A stretch of 64,000 nt of DNA from Candidatus Eremiobacteraceae bacterium (GTDB lineage Bacteria > Vulcanimicrobiota > Vulcanimicrobiia > Eremiobacterales > Eremiobacteraceae): positions 1 to 64,000 of the forward strand of contig DATGJI010000023.1 of NCBI GenBank assembly GCA_035295225.1, in the 5' to 3' direction. Both the position numbers and the translations under genes were made by a program. Below the pieces are notes generated by a model. The model was not told the DNA's origin. It did not search any database and saw only the letters and a list, made by a program, of their open reading frames with translations. Shown here piece after piece: positions 33,835 through 43,165 of the stretch (positions are counted from its first letter, which is position 1; the number at the start of each line of letters is the position of its first letter).

Positions 33835-35523
33835 ATGGCTCTCGACATCGATCTCAACGAAGCGCTGCGGCGACACTTCGGCTACCAGAGCTTCCAGCCT
33901 GGCCAAGAAGAAGTCATCAAACGCGTGCTGGAAAAAAAGGACACGCTTGCCATTCTCGCCACCGGCGCCGGCAAGTCGTTGTGCTATCAATTGCCGGCCA
34001 TGCTGCTCTCGGGCACGACCGTCGTGGTCTCGCCGCTGATCGCGCTCATGAAGGATCAGCTCGATATGCTCGCCGAGGCGGGTATATCGAGCACCGTGGC
34101 GTTGAACAGCACGCTCACCGAGGACGAAGAGACGAAGTCGCTGGAGCTGATCTCGCGCGGCAACCTCAAACTGATCTATGTCACGCCCGAGCGTCTCGAG
34201 GATGAGGGATTCGTCGAGGTGCTCAAACGTCTGCATATTCCGCTCTTCGTCGTGGACGAAGCGCACTGCATCTCACAATGGGGCCACGATTTCCGGCCTG
34301 CATACTTGAATCTCGGGCGCGTCGTCGCGGCGCTCGGACATCCCACCGTGCTTGCGCTGACGGCCACCGCTACCCCGGCCGTGCGCGAAGACATCGTAAC
34401 TCAGCTGGGCATTCCGCACACCAAGCCGATCGTGCGCGGGTTCGATCGTCCGAACCTCGTCTACGAAGTCGTGCGCGCCTCCACCGACGACGATAAGCTT
34501 CGCGCGCTGAAGAAAGCGTTCGCCGGGTCGCTCGAAGACAAGCTCGGCATCATCTACACCGCCACGATCAAGAACACGTACGCGGTCTCGGAATATTTGC
34601 GCGAGCAGCTCGGCATCGAGGCCGATGTCTATCATTCGAAATTGCAGAAGGCCGACCGCGATCGCGTGCACGATCACTTCATGAGTGAAAACGTCCGCGT
34701 CGTCGTCGCGACGAATGCCTTCGGACTGGGCATCGACAAACCGAATATACGATTCGTCATCCACTACGATCTGCCGGGCAGCATCGAGGCTTACACCCAA
34801 GAGGCCGGCCGCGCCGGGCGCGACGGCGAGGAATCGCTCTGCCTGCTTCTCTACCGCCAGAGCGACACGCGCGTGCAGAATTATTTCCTCACCGGCAAGT
34901 ATCCGGACGTCGAGGAAGTCCAGCGCGTCTTCGGCACGCTGCAGCTTTTCGACGGTCAGGACAACGGCGTCTCGCTCACCGATCTGCGCAAGATCTTGCA
35001 GCTGCCGCTGACCAAGCTCAAAGTCATCCTCGCGCTGCTCAAGAAGGGCGGCTTCATCCAAAGCGTCACCAAGGGCACGTACGGCCTCGCGCCGCGCATC
35101 AAAGGCAGCCCGAAGCTCACGCTCAATCTTGCGAGCTACGAGACCAAGCGCTCGTACGATCAGAGCAAGCTCGCGATGATGCTGCAGTACTGCGAAACGC
35201 GCAGCTGCCGCCGGAAGTTCATCCTCAACTACTTCGGTGAAGACTTCGATCGCACCAATTGCGGCGCGTGCGACAATTGCCGCGCGCGTCTCGCGGCTGC
35301 CGCCGCAAATCCGGCTGTCGTCTCGGTTGGCATCGCAGCGGCCGAGGAGTCTGACCATGACATCAGCGACTATCGCATTGGAGACGTCGTCTACCACCGC
35401 AAGTTCGGCCAAGGTACGGTGGAGCGGACGGAACGCGATCTCGTCACCGTGCTTTTCCCGAGCCACGGCTACAAGACGCTGCTGATCGATGCGGTCAGCC
35501 GCGACGCGCAAGCGATCGCGTAG
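33835..35523 (+). CDS. recQ: RecQ-family DNA helicase with a PcrA/UvrD-like Tudor C-terminus
   Basis: The product is 562 residues from the ATG at 33835 (an in-frame start at 33730 would add a non-RecQ leader). SF2 motifs are [26 protein letters not shown] (motif I), [19 protein letters not shown] (II and the aromatic-rich loop), LALTATATP and [10 protein letters not shown] (VI). The RecQ zinc site (C…[13 protein letters not shown]) is present, followed by a winged-helix region. The usual HRDC domain is absent. Instead the last ~50 residues ([21 protein letters not shown] … [16 protein letters not shown]) match the C-terminal Tudor fold of PcrA/UvrD, which binds RNA polymerase in those helicases. 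RecQ unwinds 3'-tailed DNA in repair. The next gene's GTG directly abuts the stop. Confidence 0.92.
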   Translation: MALDIDLNEALRRHFGYQSFQPGQEEVIKRVLEKKDTLAILATGAGKSLCYQLPAMLLSGTTVVVSPLIALMKDQLDMLAEAGISSTVALNSTLTEDEETKSLELISRGNLKLIYVTPERLEDEGFVEVLKRLHIPLFVVDEAHCISQWGHDFRPAYLNLGRVVAALGHPTVLALTATATPAVREDIVTQLGIPHTKPIVRGFDRPNLVYEVVRASTDDDKLRALKKAFAGSLEDKLGIIYTATIKNTYAVSEYLREQLGIEADVYHSKLQKADRDRVHDHFMSENVRVVVATNAFGLGIDKPNIRFVIHYDLPGSIEAYTQEAGRAGRDGEESLCLLLYRQSDTRVQNYFLTGKYPDVEEVQRVFGTLQLFDGQDNGVSLTDLRKILQLPLTKLKVILALLKKGGFIQSVTKGTYGLAPRIKGSPKLTLNLASYETKRSYDQSKLAMMLQYCETRSCRRKFILNYFGEDFDRTNCGACDNCRARLAAAAANPAVVSVGIAAAEESDHDISDYRIGDVVYHRKFGQGTVERTERDLVTVLFPSHGYKTLLIDAVSRDAQAIA

Positions 35524-37251
35524 GTGCTTGGCCGCCTCATCCGCGGCGCCGCGGCAGGCGCGCTCTGCATCGCGCTGTACGCCGGTGCGTCGCAAGCGAG
35601 CCCGCACGGCTTCGTTGCGCGACCGCACCGACACGGACATCTAGACGGCGTTCGTTCCGCCGACACTGCTGCGCCGGTCATCACACCCTCACCAGCCGCC
35701 ACCGAGAGCCCAGCGCCGAGCGGGTCCCCGACTCCTCCGGGACCCGCACCGACGATTCTGCCAAGCATGCCGACGGTCACGCCGCCGCCACCGCCGCCGC
35801 AGTCGGTGTCGCTTGCCGTGTCCGCGATCGTCTTGCAGTATGGCCGTTCGGCGACCGTGCACGTCGACTCGCCGCCGAGCGGCATCCTGACGCTGTCCGG
35901 CTTCGATCCTGGGATCATCTCGGCGACGTTCAACGCCGTCGATAGGACGATCGATGTATCCGGATTGCACACGGGCACGACAACGATCACCGCGACGGAT
36001 CAAGACGGGCTTAGCTCGTCACTGACCGTCACCGTCGAGGTTCTCGCGGGCCGCATCGGTGACACCGCGTCGGCCACGATCACAGGCGACCCCGCAAGTC
36101 CGGATTTCGTCGCCGAGGCCGCCGCGAATGCCGCGGCTGCGGTCGTCTACCCGGAGGCAGGCGCTCGACTGATCATCGATCCGAATTCGATAGCCGACGC
36201 CCACACGCTCGCGCCGGATGATCTTGCCACGGTCCACGTGCCTGTCTCGGTCGAAGGTTCCGGGATGCTGCGCGCGGCCAAAAACGTCGCGGTTGCAGTG
36301 AGCAATGTCGCGCAACCGCGCCTACCGCCGCAATACCTCTTAGTCTCCGACTTCCCGGAGACGCTCGTGGAGAACGGCACCCTCTTCTATGCCGATGTGA
36401 ACGCCGATGCGCCCGCGCGGCTGCTGTACTATCATTACGCGGCCAAGCCGGAGACGCGACGCGTGCTCGTGAAAGTGCAGAACAACGGTTTGGATTCCAG
36501 TTTGATCCAACTGATCGCCGGCATCGCCGGGCCGGATTCCAACGTGTTGGCGGCCGGACACCTCGCAACGAGCCGGTATCTCATCCGCGAGGCGGCGAAC
36601 GAAGGACAATTGTTCGAGTTGCCGCCGCACGCCACGATCAACGTGGTGGACCAGGCGCTGCCTCCCGACACGCTCGTGACGGGTGTGATGCAGTTGCGCG
36701 TGGTGAGCGGCGATGGCGTGCGTGTGGCGCTCGTCGCGCAAGACGCGCAAGACCCGCCGGTGCAGCCCATCTCCGACACGCTCTTGCAGAGCGCGGTCCG
36801 TCACGCCCGCGGTGTCTACAGCGTGCCTGATTTTCTCTACGACGAGACGTATCGGGTCGGTGACGATGCGACCGTGCTCACGATTGGAAAGCTGCCGCTG
36901 CCCAATCTCGTCCAGGGAGAAGTTCTCGGCGGCGATTACGGCGTCAAGCAGTCGGCGTCGATCACGCTTTTGAATCCGTCGAGCGCCGATGCTCGCGTCG
37001 GCATGTGGTTCGAGCCGCGCGGCGGCCGAGCGACCGGCACGTTCTTCATCGACGGCGGGCTCGTCCAGATCCACGCCGCACCCGCCGACGCTGCGCAGCT
37101 CGTAGAATCGTTTCTCGTTCCGGCCGGCGGCTATCGTCAGGTCTCGGTCGTGACGATGCCGGAAGGCGGCTCGTCGTATCCGGTCAATCTCGTCTTCTCA
37201 TCGAATGCGCCGGCCAACGGTTCCTGGACTCAATCTCCGCTCGTTTATTGA
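35524..37251 (+). CDS. Secreted proline-rich protein of unknown function
   Basis: The product is 575 residues from a GTG at 35524 that directly abuts the recQ stop. A signal peptide (MLGRLIRGAAAGALCIALYAGASQAS) is followed by a Pro/Ser/Thr-rich linker to about residue 90 (SGSPTPPGPAPTILPSMP, TPPPPPPQS). A beta-sandwich resembling an Ig-like/cadherin surface repeat comes next (SVSLAVSAIVLQYGRSATVHV … GTTTITATDQDGLSSSLTVTV). The rest is two or three further all-beta domains without cysteine or catalytic signature. It is an envelope or surface protein. Its co-transcription with recQ looks incidental. Confidence 0.68.
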   Translation: MLGRLIRGAAAGALCIALYAGASQASPHGFVARPHRHGHLDGVRSADTAAPVITPSPAATESPAPSGSPTPPGPAPTILPSMPTVTPPPPPPQSVSLAVSAIVLQYGRSATVHVDSPPSGILTLSGFDPGIISATFNAVDRTIDVSGLHTGTTTITATDQDGLSSSLTVTVEVLAGRIGDTASATITGDPASPDFVAEAAANAAAAVVYPEAGARLIIDPNSIADAHTLAPDDLATVHVPVSVEGSGMLRAAKNVAVAVSNVAQPRLPPQYLLVSDFPETLVENGTLFYADVNADAPARLLYYHYAAKPETRRVLVKVQNNGLDSSLIQLIAGIAGPDSNVLAAGHLATSRYLIREAANEGQLFELPPHATINVVDQALPPDTLVTGVMQLRVVSGDGVRVALVAQDAQDPPVQPISDTLLQSAVRHARGVYSVPDFLYDETYRVGDDATVLTIGKLPLPNLVQGEVLGGDYGVKQSASITLLNPSSADARVGMWFEPRGGRATGTFFIDGGLVQIHAAPADAAQLVESFLVPAGGYRQVSVVTMPEGGSSYPVNLVFSSNAPANGSWTQSPLVY

Positions 37252-37328
37252 CGCATTCGTCCGTCGGCTTCGGCGACGAGCGCTTCGACAATCGCGATGT
37301 TGCGCCAGCTGCTGCAGCTTCGCATTCA

Positions 37329-37353
37329 GGCGGACCATAAAGGTCCGCCCTAC
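37329..37353. repeat. REP-like palindrome between the secreted protein and the glycosyltransferase
   Basis: GGCGGACC-ATAAA-GGTCCGCCCTAC lies between two convergent genes. The GTAG end (minus strand) contains the TAG stop (37350-37352) of the glycosyltransferase gene, as in the recR copy. The 98-base gap contains nothing else recognisable. Confidence 0.85.
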
Positions 37354-38378
37354 TTGAGCGTGCGGTAGAGGCCGGCGAGCCGCTGGGCTACGGCGGCCCA
37401 ATCATACGAACGAGCATGTTCGCGCGCTGCGGTGATCTGGGCATGGTCATCACCATGAGCGGAAAGCGATGCCGCGAGCGCTGCGCCGAACTCGCGATCG
37501 GCGCCCGCTTCGCAATAGCGCACAGACGGTCCGAGCACTTCTCTGACGACGGGAATGTCGGATGCGACGACCGGCAGACCCGCCGCGCACGCCTGCAGCG
37601 GCGGCAAGCCGAAGCCTTCGTAACGCGAAGGAAACACGAACGCGCTTGCTCGCGAGTACAGATCGAGAAGGTGAGCGTCGTCGACATACCCCAACAGCCG
37701 CACGCGCGAAGAAACGCCGAGCCGATCCGCTTCGCGCAGCACGGTTTCCGCGTATGGCGTGTGCGGTCCGGCGGCCACGAGCGCTATCTCCGCAGGGAGG
37801 GATGCGATCGCTCGCACCGCGGTGATCAGATCTTTGCGCTCTTCGACGGTCCCGACCGCAAGTATGAACGGCGCTGACGTATCGGGATCGCGCACGACCT
37901 CAAAAAAACGGCGGTCAACACCGGCTCCCGCGACGAATATCCGATCGCGTTCGATACCGAGACCGTCCGCCACATCATCGCGCGCCGCGTGTGTGTCGAC
38001 GACGATGCCGGCGGCGCGCCGGACGAGTGCGCGCTGCATGTCGCCGAAGTACCAATGCACGTATGGCCGTCCGCGGTTCGCGCGCCTGCTCCACACCAAG
38101 TCGTGGACGGTCACGACCGCACGGCGATGCAGCAATGCGGGCACGGTGCCCCCGGTGAAGTGCACGACGTCGGCTCGCGCACGCTTGGCGAGCGTCGGAA
38201 CGCGGATCTGATCCCAATACACGCGCCGATCAAAACGCCAGAGATCGAAGCGCGGATCCTCCAACGAAACGGCATCGATGCCGATCGTCTGGCTCAGGGC
38301 GTCGAACAGGTTTCGCGCGTAGACGCCAAGTCCGGTCGGCGTGCCGATCGCGAACTGCGTCTCGACTGCGACGCGCAT
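37350..38378 (-). CDS. Family 4-like glycosyltransferase
   Basis: The product is 342 residues from the ATG at 38378, 8 bases after the preceding stop. It has a GT-B fold: N-terminal MRVAVETQFAIGTPTGLGVYARNLFDAL, middle VTVHDLVW, then FILAVGTVEERKDLITAVRAIASLP and the donor-site region ASAFVFPSRYEGFGLPPLQACAAGLPVVASDIPVVREV. In most GT4 enzymes this last part reads EGFGLPPLEA; here the second Glu of the EX7E motif is Gln. This is the family of LPS and polysaccharide glycosyltransferases using nucleotide sugars. Sugar specificity cannot be read. Its stop is part of a palindromic repeat. Confidence 0.85.
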   Translation of the reverse strand: MRVAVETQFAIGTPTGLGVYARNLFDALSQTIGIDAVSLEDPRFDLWRFDRRVYWDQIRVPTLAKRARADVVHFTGGTVPALLHRRAVVTVHDLVWSRRANRGRPYVHWYFGDMQRALVRRAAGIVVDTHAARDDVADGLGIERDRIFVAGAGVDRRFFEVVRDPDTSAPFILAVGTVEERKDLITAVRAIASLPAEIALVAAGPHTPYAETVLREADRLGVSSRVRLLGYVDDAHLLDLYSRASAFVFPSRYEGFGLPPLQACAAGLPVVASDIPVVREVLGPSVRYCEAGADREFGAALAASLSAHGDDHAQITAAREHARSYDWAAVAQRLAGLYRTLK

Positions 38379-38386
38379 GTCGCCGA

Positions 38387-39115
38387 TCAGCGAACCGGCC
38401 CGAGGCGGTCGAGACCGCTCTCGGCGTCGGCCTGCGTGGGGTGCAGTTCGAGCACTCGCTCGAACGCTCGCCGCGCCGCCTTTCGATCGCCCCACTGCAT
38501 CTGCGCGTAGCCGAGTGAAAGGAGATAGCCTTCGTTCAGCGGCGCAAGTCTATTCGCCGCGGCAAAAGCTGCGATCGCGGCATGATGCCGCCTTGACGCG
38601 TCGCGTGGGTCCGATTTCGCGGCGGTCACTTCGAGCGCTCCGACGCGCGCGTCGGCCGCTGCGATATCCGCCTGCTCGAGCAGCGGGTCGAGGTGATCGA
38701 TCAGCGCCTGCTCGAGCGCGATCGCTGCGTCGAAATGCCCCGCATCCGCCATGCGGCCAACCGTGTCGCCCAAACGCGTCGCGGCTTTCGCTGCGAGATA
38801 GTCCGCCACCGCCGCATTCGCGCGGCCAAGGCGCGCCTCTGCATCGCCGCGTTCGGCCAAGCATGGCTCGCCGCAATCTGCGCGCGAGAAATCGTCGAGC
38901 GCAGCCGTAGGATCGGAGACGAGGACCGCGCGACCGAGATCTTCGCGTAACAATCGCGACGCCGGCTCGATCGAGAGTCCGCGCTGGAACCAGATCACGG
39001 CTTGTACATTCGACCCGCGCGCCAGCTCGACGTTTCCACGATCGTCGCACCATGAAGCGGCGACCGGACGCGCAGCGATCAATGCCGCCGCGACGGCAAA
39101 GCAGATTCCGATCAC
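38387..39115 (-). CDS. Exported TPR-repeat protein
   Basis: The product is 242 residues from a GTG at 39115. A signal peptide (MIGICFAVAAALIAARPVAAS) precedes TPR-like helical repeats: ARGSNVQAVIWFQRGLSIEPASRLL, DPTAALDDFSRADCGEPCL, RANAAVADYLAAKAA, and a C-terminal canonical TPR (LNEGYLLSLGYAQMQWGDRKAARRAFERVLELHP). Four cysteines occur, three of them (Asp-Cys…Cys) near each other. Function unknown; a scaffold in envelope assembly is plausible because it lies between the beta-barrel-like gene and the glycosyltransferase. Confidence 0.7.
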   Translation of the reverse strand: MIGICFAVAAALIAARPVAASWCDDRGNVELARGSNVQAVIWFQRGLSIEPASRLLREDLGRAVLVSDPTAALDDFSRADCGEPCLAERGDAEARLGRANAAVADYLAAKAATRLGDTVGRMADAGHFDAAIALEQALIDHLDPLLEQADIAAADARVGALEVTAAKSDPRDASRRHHAAIAAFAAANRLAPLNEGYLLSLGYAQMQWGDRKAARRAFERVLELHPTQADAESGLDRLGPVR

Positions 39116-39144
39116 GAGGATGGGTTCCCGGGTGGTCGCGCCCG

Positions 39145-40527
39145 CTAGAATTTCACCGTGAAGAACAGGTTTTGACGGTTCTGCACCCAGTTGTAACCCG
39201 GAAGCTGATCGTTCTCGAACGTGGACTGATTGAAATTGAGGTTGATCGCCGCATTGGTGTTCGGGATCTTATAGAGCACGCCAAACGTCGACGTGATCTT
39301 CTGGACGTTGACGCCGGAGGTCACCGAATTGAGCGGATCGCCGCCGAAGCGCTGATCGACGTATTGCATGTTAGCGGTCAGCGCCTTGCCGATCGGCAGA
39401 GCGACTGAATACGCGCCGACGTACTGCCGACCCGTGGCGAGATTCTGATAGGCGCTCAAACCCGCGAGCGCGGAGGTGGCCGGCGCGTTCGACGGTCCGT
39501 ACAATCCGAGCGCGGGCGGCGGGGCCGAATTGTCGGCGATCGTCTGGCCCGAATCGTTGACGAGCCTCGAAAACACGCCGTCAAGTGAAACTTGCGCTTG
39601 GTGTTTGAACACCGGCACGCCGACGGTGACGCCGCCGCGCAACTCCTGGTACTGCGACGAGAGCGAAGAGACCGCAGGCGCGTTGAACGAACCGGGCGAC
39701 AGACCGCTCGGGCGATTGTTCTGGACGCTGCGGCCAGATAGGCTGAGCCGCGCATCGACGTTTCCAAGCGTCAGCGGCAGCTCGAGCTGCACGTCAGGTC
39801 CGCGCGACGCCTGAGCGAATCGCGAACCCGCCGACGCGCCTCCACTGAGCGGAGAAAGCGGGGCGGCCTGAAGGGGAACGTCGCCGGCCGCGCTCAAGAG
39901 CGGACCCGCGTTGGGATCGCCGAGCGCGATGCTGTCAAGTTGCTGGCCTACCGAAACGCCGTTTGCTGCCGGCACATTTTCAAAGGCGAAGAGCTGGCGG
40001 CCGGCGCCGGGCCATACGATCGGCGAGCCCGAGATCGGTTGCAAATCATCATCGGCGTCGTTGTCCGACCCGCGACCGGGAGCGACTTGGAACGCGAGAC
40101 CGGCGATCGCGCCGGGAACCGAGGCGGCATCGTTCAGCGACGTCGAAAGGTTAGCGTCTGCATCGACCGAGAGTGCCGGCGAGCCTGCGAACACCGCGGC
40201 CCCGACAGCGGATTTCTGGCGAGAAGTGCCGGCTATGAGCGAACTCGCATCGGCGCCGGTCAAGCGGGTGACGTCATCCGGCGAAAACGCAAACGCGGTA
40301 TCGCGCGACTGCGCCGGCACCGACGTGACCGCAAACGCTACGTTTGATTCTGCTCCGACGATTTGATCGCCGATCGAAGCGGCCCGATTTGCCGACGCGG
40401 CATTGAAAAGCGTGAGAGGGGATGCGGACGCTGATCCCGCCGATGCAGCCACGAGCAGCGCGCAGAGCACCGACCCGGCCGCGTGCCGGATGGCAATTCT
40501 CTGAGATCTACCGCGCGATGCAGACAT
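39145..40527 (-). CDS. Predicted outer-membrane beta-barrel protein
   Basis: The product is 460 residues from the ATG at 40527 (MSASRGRSQRIAIRHAAG); an ATG at 40533 is also possible. A signal peptide ends near SASAS. The N-terminal half is Ser/Ala/Asp-rich and likely extracellular or periplasmic. The C-terminal ~200 residues show alternating hydrophobic strands (QLELPLTLGNVDARLSLSGRS, ELRGGVTVGVPVFKHQAQVSLDGVF, YVGAYSVALPIGKALTANMQYVDQRF, KITSTFGVLYKI, AINLNFNQSTF) and end in NRQNLFFTVKF, a typical aromatic barrel C-terminus. A porin-like barrel is inferred; I recognise no family. Confidence 0.68.
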   Translation of the reverse strand: MSASRGRSQRIAIRHAAGSVLCALLVAASAGSASASPLTLFNAASANRAASIGDQIVGAESNVAFAVTSVPAQSRDTAFAFSPDDVTRLTGADASSLIAGTSRQKSAVGAAVFAGSPALSVDADANLSTSLNDAASVPGAIAGLAFQVAPGRGSDNDADDDLQPISGSPIVWPGAGRQLFAFENVPAANGVSVGQQLDSIALGDPNAGPLLSAAGDVPLQAAPLSPLSGGASAGSRFAQASRGPDVQLELPLTLGNVDARLSLSGRSVQNNRPSGLSPGSFNAPAVSSLSSQYQELRGGVTVGVPVFKHQAQVSLDGVFSRLVNDSGQTIADNSAPPPALGLYGPSNAPATSALAGLSAYQNLATGRQYVGAYSVALPIGKALTANMQYVDQRFGGDPLNSVTSGVNVQKITSTFGVLYKIPNTNAAINLNFNQSTFENDQLPGYNWVQNRQNLFFTVKF

Positions 40528-40717
40528 CGTCATTTCCCGAATCATTCGCCGGCGACGCTGGAATAACACCGCCGAACCGGCCGCGTTTGCGCGCAAAGCC
40601 GCTACTGAAGCGGAAGAGTCGCCGTCCCGAATCATGGATTGCACGTCATTTTCGGCCTATCCTTTACTCGTAAATACCCAGAACACGCCGGAAAGTCGCA
40701 TCTCGCACACAGGGACG

Positions 40718-41146
40718 CTAGTCGGGCTGCTGCCCTCGTGATGACAGCCAGCGTTCGAGAATGATGAGCGCCGCGTATCCGTCCATCGGCTCCTTTGGCG
40801 TGAGCAAGCCTCGAGGGATAAGGCGCATCAGGCCCTTTGGCGGATGCTCTTCAAAATATCGGCCGCGCGCTTCAAGCGACGTATTGGTCTCATCCACAAT
40901 CGTGCGCGGGATGTCCGGCCAGCGCTCGCGGCAGAGCCGCTCGACGTCTCGCGAGCTGGTCGCGTGACCGATGCAGATCATCGCGATCGGACTGCGCGAG
41001 ATGTCCGCGCCGACACGTCGGCCAAGCTCGGTGATCGGTATCACTTCGAGCGCGAGCCGCTCGCCGGTTAGGGTTGCGACCGCGTATCCGCATTTCGCCC
41101 GGCCGGGATCGATGCCGATCACGCGTTCTTCGGCCGGCGCCGTCAT
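40718..41146 (-). CDS. ruvX: RuvX/YqgF-family putative nuclease
   Basis: The product is 142 residues with the RNase H-like start VIGIDPGRAKCGYAVA (metal Asp14), a central IAMICIGHATSS strand, the helix-side acid VDETNTSLEARGRYFEEHPPK and a terminal DGYAALIILERWL carrying the last acid. The family processes 16S rRNA 3' ends or resolves Holliday junctions. It is the last gene of the long outer-membrane operon: its ATG overlaps the DUF3084 stop by 4 bases. Confidence 0.85.
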   Translation of the reverse strand: MTAPAEERVIGIDPGRAKCGYAVATLTGERLALEVIPITELGRRVGADISRSPIAMICIGHATSSRDVERLCRERWPDIPRTIVDETNTSLEARGRYFEEHPPKGLMRLIPRGLLTPKEPMDGYAALIILERWLSSRGQQPD

Positions 41147-42075
41147 GGGACGTTCGCCGGCGCCACCACCAGATTCGCCGTCAGCGGACCTGCAGCGTAG
41201 ATGTCGTTCGCCGCTACAGCGCGCACGACGGTCGGACCATGTGACGACGTGAGCGCGGCGAGCGAAGAATCGATCGCGTCCAATGACGTGATCGGATTTT
41301 CTGCGATGGTCGGCGGCATCTCATGCGAGATCGCGCCGAGCTTGATGTTCGCGATCAATTGCACGAGCGCCGAGCGGTCTTCGTCGCGGTCTTGTCCGTT
41401 GGCCACGCCGACCGACGCGATCGTCTCGCCTTTCCTGTAGAGAAGCTTGTTCGGGTACACGCGCAAGCCGATGCGCAGAGCGCCGCCCCGGATGATGTTC
41501 TCGCTCGCCTCGGGCACGACGATCGCGTCGAGCGGTGCCTGCGATTTGATGCCAAGCGCGGCTGCTTGAATCGACGCTTGTGCCGGCCCTGTGAGCGGAT
41601 TCTTCGGATACGGCTGCACGGGCAGCGTTTCCGATACCCTCGCAAGCGCGACGAAAAGATCGCCGAGTTCGCGTTCGATGACGGGCAGCGGATCGGTGGA
41701 CTTCACGACGAAGGGCTGCGTGATCGCATCGCCCGCCCGGAATATGATCGGCGCCCCGAGCAGCATGTCGCGCTGCGCCGACAATTCCGCTATCTGCGTA
41801 TCGAGCTTGTCGATCGAGAAGACGGCTTGCCTGACCTCGCTTGAGATCACCAGGAAGAACGTGACGACCACGATCGCGATGAGCATGCCGAACCCCACGG
41901 CAAATATCGTGCTCGTATACTTCGGACGCAGGTTGAACAGCGTCATGCGACGCCGGCCGACGATGTGACCGACGCGATCGCCGAAATACGCGATCGCGCC
42001 GGCGACGATGACGATCATCAAGATCGTCGCGGCGCCGCGCAGATCGACTGCCGCAAAAGCCAGCGTGGGGTTCAC
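41143..42075 (-). CDS. DUF3084-family membrane-anchored coiled protein
   Basis: The product is 310 residues from the GTG at 42075, preceded by AAAGGTG. Residues 1-50 contain one membrane segment (ILMIVIVAGAIAYFGDRVGHIVGRRRMTLFNLRPKYTSTIFAVGFG, then a second LIAIVVVTFFLVIS). A short coiled coil follows (AVFSIDKLDTQIAELSAQRDML) and then a soluble domain. This order matches DUF3084, a family seen in cyanobacteria and other deep diderms, of unknown function and usually linked to the cell envelope. It sits between the LPS-transport permease and ruvX. Confidence 0.75.
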   Translation of the reverse strand: MNPTLAFAAVDLRGAATILMIVIVAGAIAYFGDRVGHIVGRRRMTLFNLRPKYTSTIFAVGFGMLIAIVVVTFFLVISSEVRQAVFSIDKLDTQIAELSAQRDMLLGAPIIFRAGDAITQPFVVKSTDPLPVIERELGDLFVALARVSETLPVQPYPKNPLTGPAQASIQAAALGIKSQAPLDAIVVPEASENIIRGGALRIGLRVYPNKLLYRKGETIASVGVANGQDRDEDRSALVQLIANIKLGAISHEMPPTIAENPITSLDAIDSSLAALTSSHGPTVVRAVAANDIYAAGPLTANLVVAPANVP

Positions 42076-42079
42076 AAGT

Positions 42080-43165
42080 TCACACCTTTGCCGCTCTGCC
42101 GAGCAGCCAGAGGCCGGTTCCAAGGAAGAGCACGTTCGGCAACCACGCCATGATCAATGCGAGCGACGGCGTCGTGCGCCCGATGCCAAGGCAGACCGTG
42201 GTGACGACGTAGAATCCGAACACGATGAGGATGCTGATGCCAAATCCGGCGCCCGACGACGACCGCTGCGGCCGGATGCCGAGCGGTATCGCAAGCATCG
42301 TGAAAACGAGACTCGCAAACGGCCGCGCGAGTTTGTTGTCGTACGTGACCAAAAGCAGGTCGTAGCGCGACGTGTCGCCCTGTTTCACGCCGCTTTTCAG
42401 CAGCTGCGCAAGCTCGGCCCGGCTCATGTCCTCCGGCTGCTTCTGTATCTCCACAAGCCGGCTCGGGTCGGCACCGATGTCGATGTCGACGATGGGCGCG
42501 AAGTTCTGCCGGCAGCAGTCGGGCGCGAGCGTATACGATGTGGCGTTGTAAAATCGCCAAGACGAATTGGCGTACGTCGCACGCGGCGCGTAAAGCACGG
42601 TTGTCAGATCGCCGTTGTGGATCTCTTCGATCGTCACGCCTTGAAGCTGGTCGGTCAGCGTATCGAAACCTTGGGCGTACGTCACGCGGACACCGCCGTC
42701 CGGAAGCGGGTTCGCGACGACCTGATTGCCGAGAACGCCCGATCCGCCCGCCTGGATCTCCGTGCGCAATATCGCGTTGGCTTGCTCTGTGGCGCGCGGC
42801 ACGACGTATTCCTGAAAAAGAAGCGCGACGATGGACGCTGCGAGCCCGACCCCCACGAGCGGCGCGGCGATCCGATAGAGGCTGACGCCGCCGGCGCGCA
42901 ACGCGGTGATTTCGGACTCGCCCGAAAGCCTGCTCATGGCCATGAGAACGGCCAAGAGCATGGACATCGGAAACGTCAGCACGAGCGTCGCGGGCAACGT
43001 GTAGACGAAGTACTGCGCGGCGGCCCAAATGCTCGCGTGCTCGTCTGAGACGAGGCGGGCGATGTTGAGCAGATTGCCCGCGACGAAAAGCAAGGTGAAC
43101 GCCGCCAACCCGAACACAAACGGTCCGATCAACTCGGAGACGAGATAGCGGTCGAGCGTTTTCAA
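42080..43165 (-). CDS. lptG: LPS export permease, LptF/LptG family (single copy)
   Basis: The product is 361 residues from a TTG at 43165 that overlaps the lptB stop (TTGA). Six membrane helices flank a periplasmic beta-jellyroll. The N-terminal half has LDRYLVSELIGPFVFGLAAFTLLFVAGNLLNIARLV, the conserved membrane region PATLVLTFPMSMLLAVLMAMSRLSGESEITALRAGG (coupling helix), and the C-terminal half ARPFASLVFTMLAIPLGIRPQRSSSGAGFGISILIVFGFY. E. coli uses an LptF-LptG heterodimer. No second permease gene is in this operon, so a homodimer is likely unless a partner is encoded elsewhere. LptB and the LptC-like gene precede it. Confidence 0.92.
   Translation of the reverse strand: MKTLDRYLVSELIGPFVFGLAAFTLLFVAGNLLNIARLVSDEHASIWAAAQYFVYTLPATLVLTFPMSMLLAVLMAMSRLSGESEITALRAGGVSLYRIAAPLVGVGLAASIVALLFQEYVVPRATEQANAILRTEIQAGGSGVLGNQVVANPLPDGGVRVTYAQGFDTLTDQLQGVTIEEIHNGDLTTVLYAPRATYANSSWRFYNATSYTLAPDCCRQNFAPIVDIDIGADPSRLVEIQKQPEDMSRAELAQLLKSGVKQGDTSRYDLLLVTYDNKLARPFASLVFTMLAIPLGIRPQRSSSGAGFGISILIVFGFYVVTTVCLGIGRTTPSLALIMAWLPNVLFLGTGLWLLGRAAKV

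Noticed and set aside
34273-35640. A 455-codon minus-strand frame opposite recQ
   Set aside because: Antisense shadow; RecQ motifs on the plus strand are complete.
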